This document shows positions 60,887 to 64,000 of a stretch of DNA of 64,000 nucleotides, piece after piece. This DNA comes from Cedecea sp000277545 (GTDB lineage Bacteria; Pseudomonadota; Gammaproteobacteria; Enterobacterales; Enterobacteriaceae), in assembly GCA_050847315.1 (NCBI GenBank), contig CP193791.1; one strand, given 5' to 3'. Below the pieces are notes generated by a model. The model searched no databases. It worked only from the letters and a program-made list of their open reading frames with translations, and was not told the origin of the DNA. Within the stretch, counting starts at the first letter, position 1. The number at the start of each line of letters is the position of its first letter. The translations under genes were made by a program, and so were the position numbers.

Positions 60887-62023
60887 GTGAAAATCCTCGT
60901 TGATGAAAATATGCCCTATGCCCGCGAACTTTTCAGCCGCCTGGGCGAGGTGACTGCCGTGCCGGGACGTCCGATTCCGGTGGATGCGTTAACGGATGCT
61001 GACGCGTTAATGGTTCGTTCGGTCACCAAAGTGAATGCCGAACTGCTGGACGGTAAAGGGATCAAATTTGTCGGGACGGCCACGGCCGGAACCGATCACG
61101 TTGATGAAGCGTATTTGCAAAGTGCCGGGGTGGCTTTCTCTGCCGCTCCTGGATGCAACGCGATTGCCGTGGTTGAGTATGTGTTCTCCTCCTTATTGAT
61201 GCTGGCCGAACGTGATGGTTTTGAGCTGAAAAACCGGACAGTCGGCATCGTCGGCGTGGGTAACGTTGGTTCCCGTCTTCAGGCGCGCCTGGAAGCCTGG
61301 GGCGTGCGCACCTTACTGTGCGACCCGCCGCGAGCCGATCGCGGTGATGAAGGCGATTTCGTTTCGCTGGAAACGCTGGTGCAGGAAGCCGACGTCATCA
61401 CCTTCCATACGCCACTGTTTAAATCCGGCGAGTATAAAACGCTGCATCTGGCGGACGAGGCGCTGATTAGCCGCCTGAAGCCTGGCGCTATTCTGATTAA
61501 TGCCTGTCGTGGCCCGGTAGTGGACAACAACGCATTGCTGAAATGCTTAAAAGCAGGGCAGAATCTCAGCGTTGTGCTGGACGTCTGGGAGCCGGAGCCG
61601 GATCTCAACGTCGAGTTGCTCGACAAGGTCGATATTGGCACGGCGCACATTGCGGGCTATACGCTTGAAGGTAAGGCTCGCGGTACTACTCAGGTCTTTG
61701 AAGCCTTTAGCGATTTTATCGGCCAGTCTCAGACAGTGGCGCTGGATTCACTTCTGCCTGCGCCGGAGTTTGGCCGCATCACGCTGGCAGGCCCGCTCGA
61801 TCAGCCCACGCTCAAAAGACTGGTGCATCTGGTGTATGATGTGCGCCGCGACGACGCGCCGCTGCGGAAGGTAGCCGGTCAGCCTGGTGAATTCGACAAG
61901 CTGCGTAAGAACTATCTGGAGCGCCGCGAGTGGTCATCGCTGTATGTGCAGTGTGACGATGTCGACGCGGCAGACATGCTGCAAAAACTTGGCTTTAGCG
62001 CGGCACATCACCCGCTTCGCTGA
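60887..62023 (+). CDS. pdxB: Erythronate-4-phosphate dehydrogenase PdxB
   Basis: A 378-residue D-2-hydroxyacid dehydrogenase of pyridoxal-5'-phosphate synthesis. NAD fold GIVGVGNVGSRLQ, catalytic Arg in INACRGPVVD, Glu in WEPEPDL and His in THIAGYT (GTAHIAGY). GTG start. Usg follows after 69 bp. Confidence 0.96.
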   Translation: MKILVDENMPYARELFSRLGEVTAVPGRPIPVDALTDADALMVRSVTKVNAELLDGKGIKFVGTATAGTDHVDEAYLQSAGVAFSAAPGCNAIAVVEYVFSSLLMLAERDGFELKNRTVGIVGVGNVGSRLQARLEAWGVRTLLCDPPRADRGDEGDFVSLETLVQEADVITFHTPLFKSGEYKTLHLADEALISRLKPGAILINACRGPVVDNNALLKCLKAGQNLSVVLDVWEPEPDLNVELLDKVDIGTAHIAGYTLEGKARGTTQVFEAFSDFIGQSQTVALDSLLPAPEFGRITLAGPLDQPTLKRLVHLVYDVRRDDAPLRKVAGQPGEFDKLRKNYLERREWSSLYVQCDDVDAADMLQKLGFSAAHHPLR

Positions 62024-62092
62024 GCAATATCTTCTGGCTCCCTGGGGCGACGTCCTGGGGAGCATCTGTTCTATTTTCTGGAGTAAACCAAC

Positions 62093-63106
62093 ATGTCCGA
62101 AGGCTGGAATATTGCCATTTTAGGCGCCACCGGTGCCGTAGGCTCAGCTTTGCTTGAACTGCTTGCTGAACGTCAGTTCCCGGTTGGTGAATTGTACGCC
62201 CTGGCGCGCGGCGAGAGCGCCGGTGAAAATCTGCGTTATGAAGGCAAAACTATCCTGGTGCAGGACGCGGCAGAGTTTGACTGGACGCAGGCTCAGCTGG
62301 CGTTCTTCGTGGCGGGCGTTGAAGCCTCCGCTCGCTATGTGGAAGAAGCGACCAACGCGGGCTGTCTGGTGATTGACTCAAGCGGTCTTTTCTCGCTGGA
62401 GCCGGACGTGCCGCTGGTTGTGCCGGATGTGAACCCGTTCGTGCTGAGCGATTACCGTAACCGTAATCTGGTGGCAGTGGCGGACAGCCTGACCAGCCAA
62501 CTGCTGAGCGCTTTGAAACCGTTGATTGAGCAGGGTGGCCTGTCACGCATTCAGGTGACCAGCCTGCTGTCTGCTTCTGCGCACGGCAAAGTGGCCGTAG
62601 ACGCGCTGGCCGGGCAAAGCGCCCGTCTGCTGAACGGCATTCCTATTGATGAAGAAGACCTGTTTGGCCGCCAGCTGGCGTTCAACATGCTGCCGCTGGT
62701 GCCGGACGCCGAAGGCAGCGTGCGGGAAGAGCGTCGCCTGGTGAATGAAGTGCGTAAAGTGCTGCAGGACGATGGCTTAATGATCTCCGCCAGCCTTGTG
62801 CAGTCGCCGGTGTTCTATGGCCATGCCCAAATCGTCAACTTTGAAGCGCTGCGCCCGCTGGCGGCAGAAGAAGCCCGCGATGCGTTTGCTCAGGCAGAAG
62901 ATATTGAGCTGTCTGAAGAGGGAGAATTCCCGACTCAGGTGGCGGATGCGTCCGGTAGCGGCCATCTTTCTATTGGCTGCGTACACAACGATTACGGTAT
63001 GCCGGAGCAAATCCAGTTCTGGTCAGTCGCCGATAACGTTCGCTTTGGAGGCGCGCTGATGGCGATAAAAACCGCTGAGAAACTGGTGCAGGAGTATATG
63101 TACTGA
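62093..63106 (+). CDS. usg: Aspartate-semialdehyde dehydrogenase-like protein Usg
   Basis: A 337-residue paralog of aspartate-semialdehyde dehydrogenase with the N-terminal fold ILGATGAVGSALLELL. At the site where the true enzyme has the catalytic cysteine the sequence reads AVADSLTSQLL, with no Cys, so it is probably not active in that reaction; role unknown. Stop overlaps truA start by one base. Confidence 0.93.
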   Translation: MSEGWNIAILGATGAVGSALLELLAERQFPVGELYALARGESAGENLRYEGKTILVQDAAEFDWTQAQLAFFVAGVEASARYVEEATNAGCLVIDSSGLFSLEPDVPLVVPDVNPFVLSDYRNRNLVAVADSLTSQLLSALKPLIEQGGLSRIQVTSLLSASAHGKVAVDALAGQSARLLNGIPIDEEDLFGRQLAFNMLPLVPDAEGSVREERRLVNEVRKVLQDDGLMISASLVQSPVFYGHAQIVNFEALRPLAAEEARDAFAQAEDIELSEEGEFPTQVADASGSGHLSIGCVHNDYGMPEQIQFWSVADNVRFGGALMAIKTAEKLVQEYMY

Positions 63107-63921
63107 TGTCCGAAGTGCTAAGCGAAATTCCGCTTCATAAAATCGCGCTCGGCATTGAGTACGACGGCAGTAAATATTACGGCTGGCAGCGCCAAAACGA
63201 AGTGCGCAGCGTGCAGGAAAAGCTGGAAAAAGCGCTGTCTCAGGTGGCCAATGAGCCGATTAACGTGTTTTGCGCAGGGCGTACCGATGCGGGCGTTCAC
63301 GCCACGGGCCAGGTGGTGCATTTTGAAACCAGCGCGGTGCGCAAAGATGCGGCCTGGACGATGGGCGTCAATACGAATTTGCCTGGTGACATCGCCGTGC
63401 GCTGGGTAAAAGATGTGCCGTCTGAGTTCCACGCCCGCTTTAGCGCCACGGCTCGCCGCTATCGCTACGTGATTTATAATCACCGCCTGCGTCCGGCCAT
63501 TCTGCAGCAGGGCGTAACCCATTTTCATCTGCCTCTGGATGCGGATAAAATGCACCGCGCCGCGCAGAGCCTGCTGGGGGAAAATGACTTTACCTCGTTC
63601 CGTGCGGTGCAGTGCCAGTCCCGCACCCCGTGGCGCAATATGATGCACATCACGGTAAACCGCTACGGCGCTTACATCGTGGTGGACATTAAGGCCAACG
63701 CTTTTGTGCACCACATGGTGCGCAACATCGTCGGTAGCCTGATGGAAGTCGGCTGCGGTAACCAGGCTGAAACCTGGATGGCCGATCTGCTGGCAATGAA
63801 GGACCGCACTAAGGCCGCTGCCACCGCGAAGGCGGAAGGGCTGTACCTGGTGTCGGTGGATTACCCCGACCACTTTGCGCTGCCGCGTCTGCCGATGGGG
63901 CCGCTTTTTTTAGCCGATTGA
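63106..63921 (+). CDS. truA: tRNA pseudouridine(38-40) synthase TruA
   Basis: A 271-residue pseudouridine synthase with catalytic Asp in CAGRTDAGVHATGQVVHF. Acts on U38, U39 and U40 of many tRNAs. Start overlaps the usg stop (TGATG), so it is translationally coupled. dedA follows after 25 bp. Confidence 0.96.
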   Translation: MSEVLSEIPLHKIALGIEYDGSKYYGWQRQNEVRSVQEKLEKALSQVANEPINVFCAGRTDAGVHATGQVVHFETSAVRKDAAWTMGVNTNLPGDIAVRWVKDVPSEFHARFSATARRYRYVIYNHRLRPAILQQGVTHFHLPLDADKMHRAAQSLLGENDFTSFRAVQCQSRTPWRNMMHITVNRYGAYIVVDIKANAFVHHMVRNIVGSLMEVGCGNQAETWMADLLAMKDRTKAAATAKAEGLYLVSVDYPDHFALPRLPMGPLFLAD

Positions 63922-63946
63922 TTGCTGCTTAAGAAAGGATACTTTG

Positions 63947-64000
63947 ATGGATTTCATCCGTTTTATCATCGACTTCATTTTGCATATCGACGTGCATCTG
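63947..64000 (+). CDS. dedA: DedA membrane protein, 5' fragment
   Basis: First 18 codons (MDFIRFIIDFILHIDVHL), matching the N-terminus of E. coli DedA, a SNARE-associated-family lipid-scramblase-like protein. AAAGGA lies nine bases upstream. Truncated by the window edge. Confidence 0.92.
   Translation, partial: MDFIRFIIDFILHIDVHL

Noticed and set aside
62024..62092. Short CTCCC...GGGAG pairing between pdxB and usg as an attenuator
   Set aside because: Stem is short and interrupted, with no leader peptide; usg has a normal start context.

Overview
This window is a chromosomal segment of a member of the Enterobacteriaceae, near Enterobacter, Cedecea or Kosakonia. The backbone gene order (ipdC-yfeO-glk-ypdBA-alaC-ypdK, then argW-yfdC, mlaA, fadL-yfcZ-fadIJ-sixA-smrB-prmB-aroC-mepA-yfcA-epmC-yfcL-mnmC-fabB-yfcJ-flk-pdxB-usg-truA-dedA) matches the E. 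coli 50-53 min region closely in content and protein length. The species itself cannot be fixed from the sequence.

Layout. 1-9.4 kb is core: the 3' part of ipdC, yfeO, glk, the pyruvate-sensing ypdAB two-component system, a DUF1479 oxygenase-like protein, alaC and the 24-residue ypdK. 9.4-28.4 kb is accessory. It opens with a cupin, a 14-TM MFS pump and an orphan pxpA. Next comes a likely amine or polyamine oxidation module: APC permease, membrane-less dCache protein, GntR regulator, aldehyde dehydrogenase, periplasmic NTF2-like protein, Tat-exported spermidine-dehydrogenase-like flavoprotein and triheme cytochrome c. The rest is a RluA paralog, ymjA, a GST, two LysR regulators, an SSAT-like acetyltransferase, a tiny Cys-motif secreted protein, a DAO-type oxidase, a Nudix hydrolase and yaiL. 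The accessory block ends at tRNA-Arg(CCU), argW. No integrase, transposase or att duplication was seen.

28.7-36.9 kb holds yfdC, a complete ccmABCDEFGH operon and mlaA. The ccm operon is the maturation system that the triheme cytochrome 10 kb to the left would need. 37.1-43.0 kb is an unusual four-gene operon: three SPFH (HflK/HflC-like) membrane proteins, one with 11 histidines in its first 22 residues, coupled by 4-nt overlaps to a P1B-type ATPase that has no N-terminal metal-binding domain. This is the strongest candidate for an undescribed system. 43.0-64.0 kb is fatty-acid degradation and synthesis (fadL, fadIJ, fabB, with FadR and FabR-like sites) plus translation, shikimate and peptidoglycan housekeeping genes, ending 18 codons into dedA.

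Small-scale structure includes one ERIC element in the leader of the spermidine-dehydrogenase-like gene, four copies of a short REP-like palindromic repeat at 3' ends of genes, eleven convincing intrinsic terminators or terminator-like hairpins, and three 18-bp inverted repeats of identical 6-6-6 geometry in the two promoter regions of the amine module.
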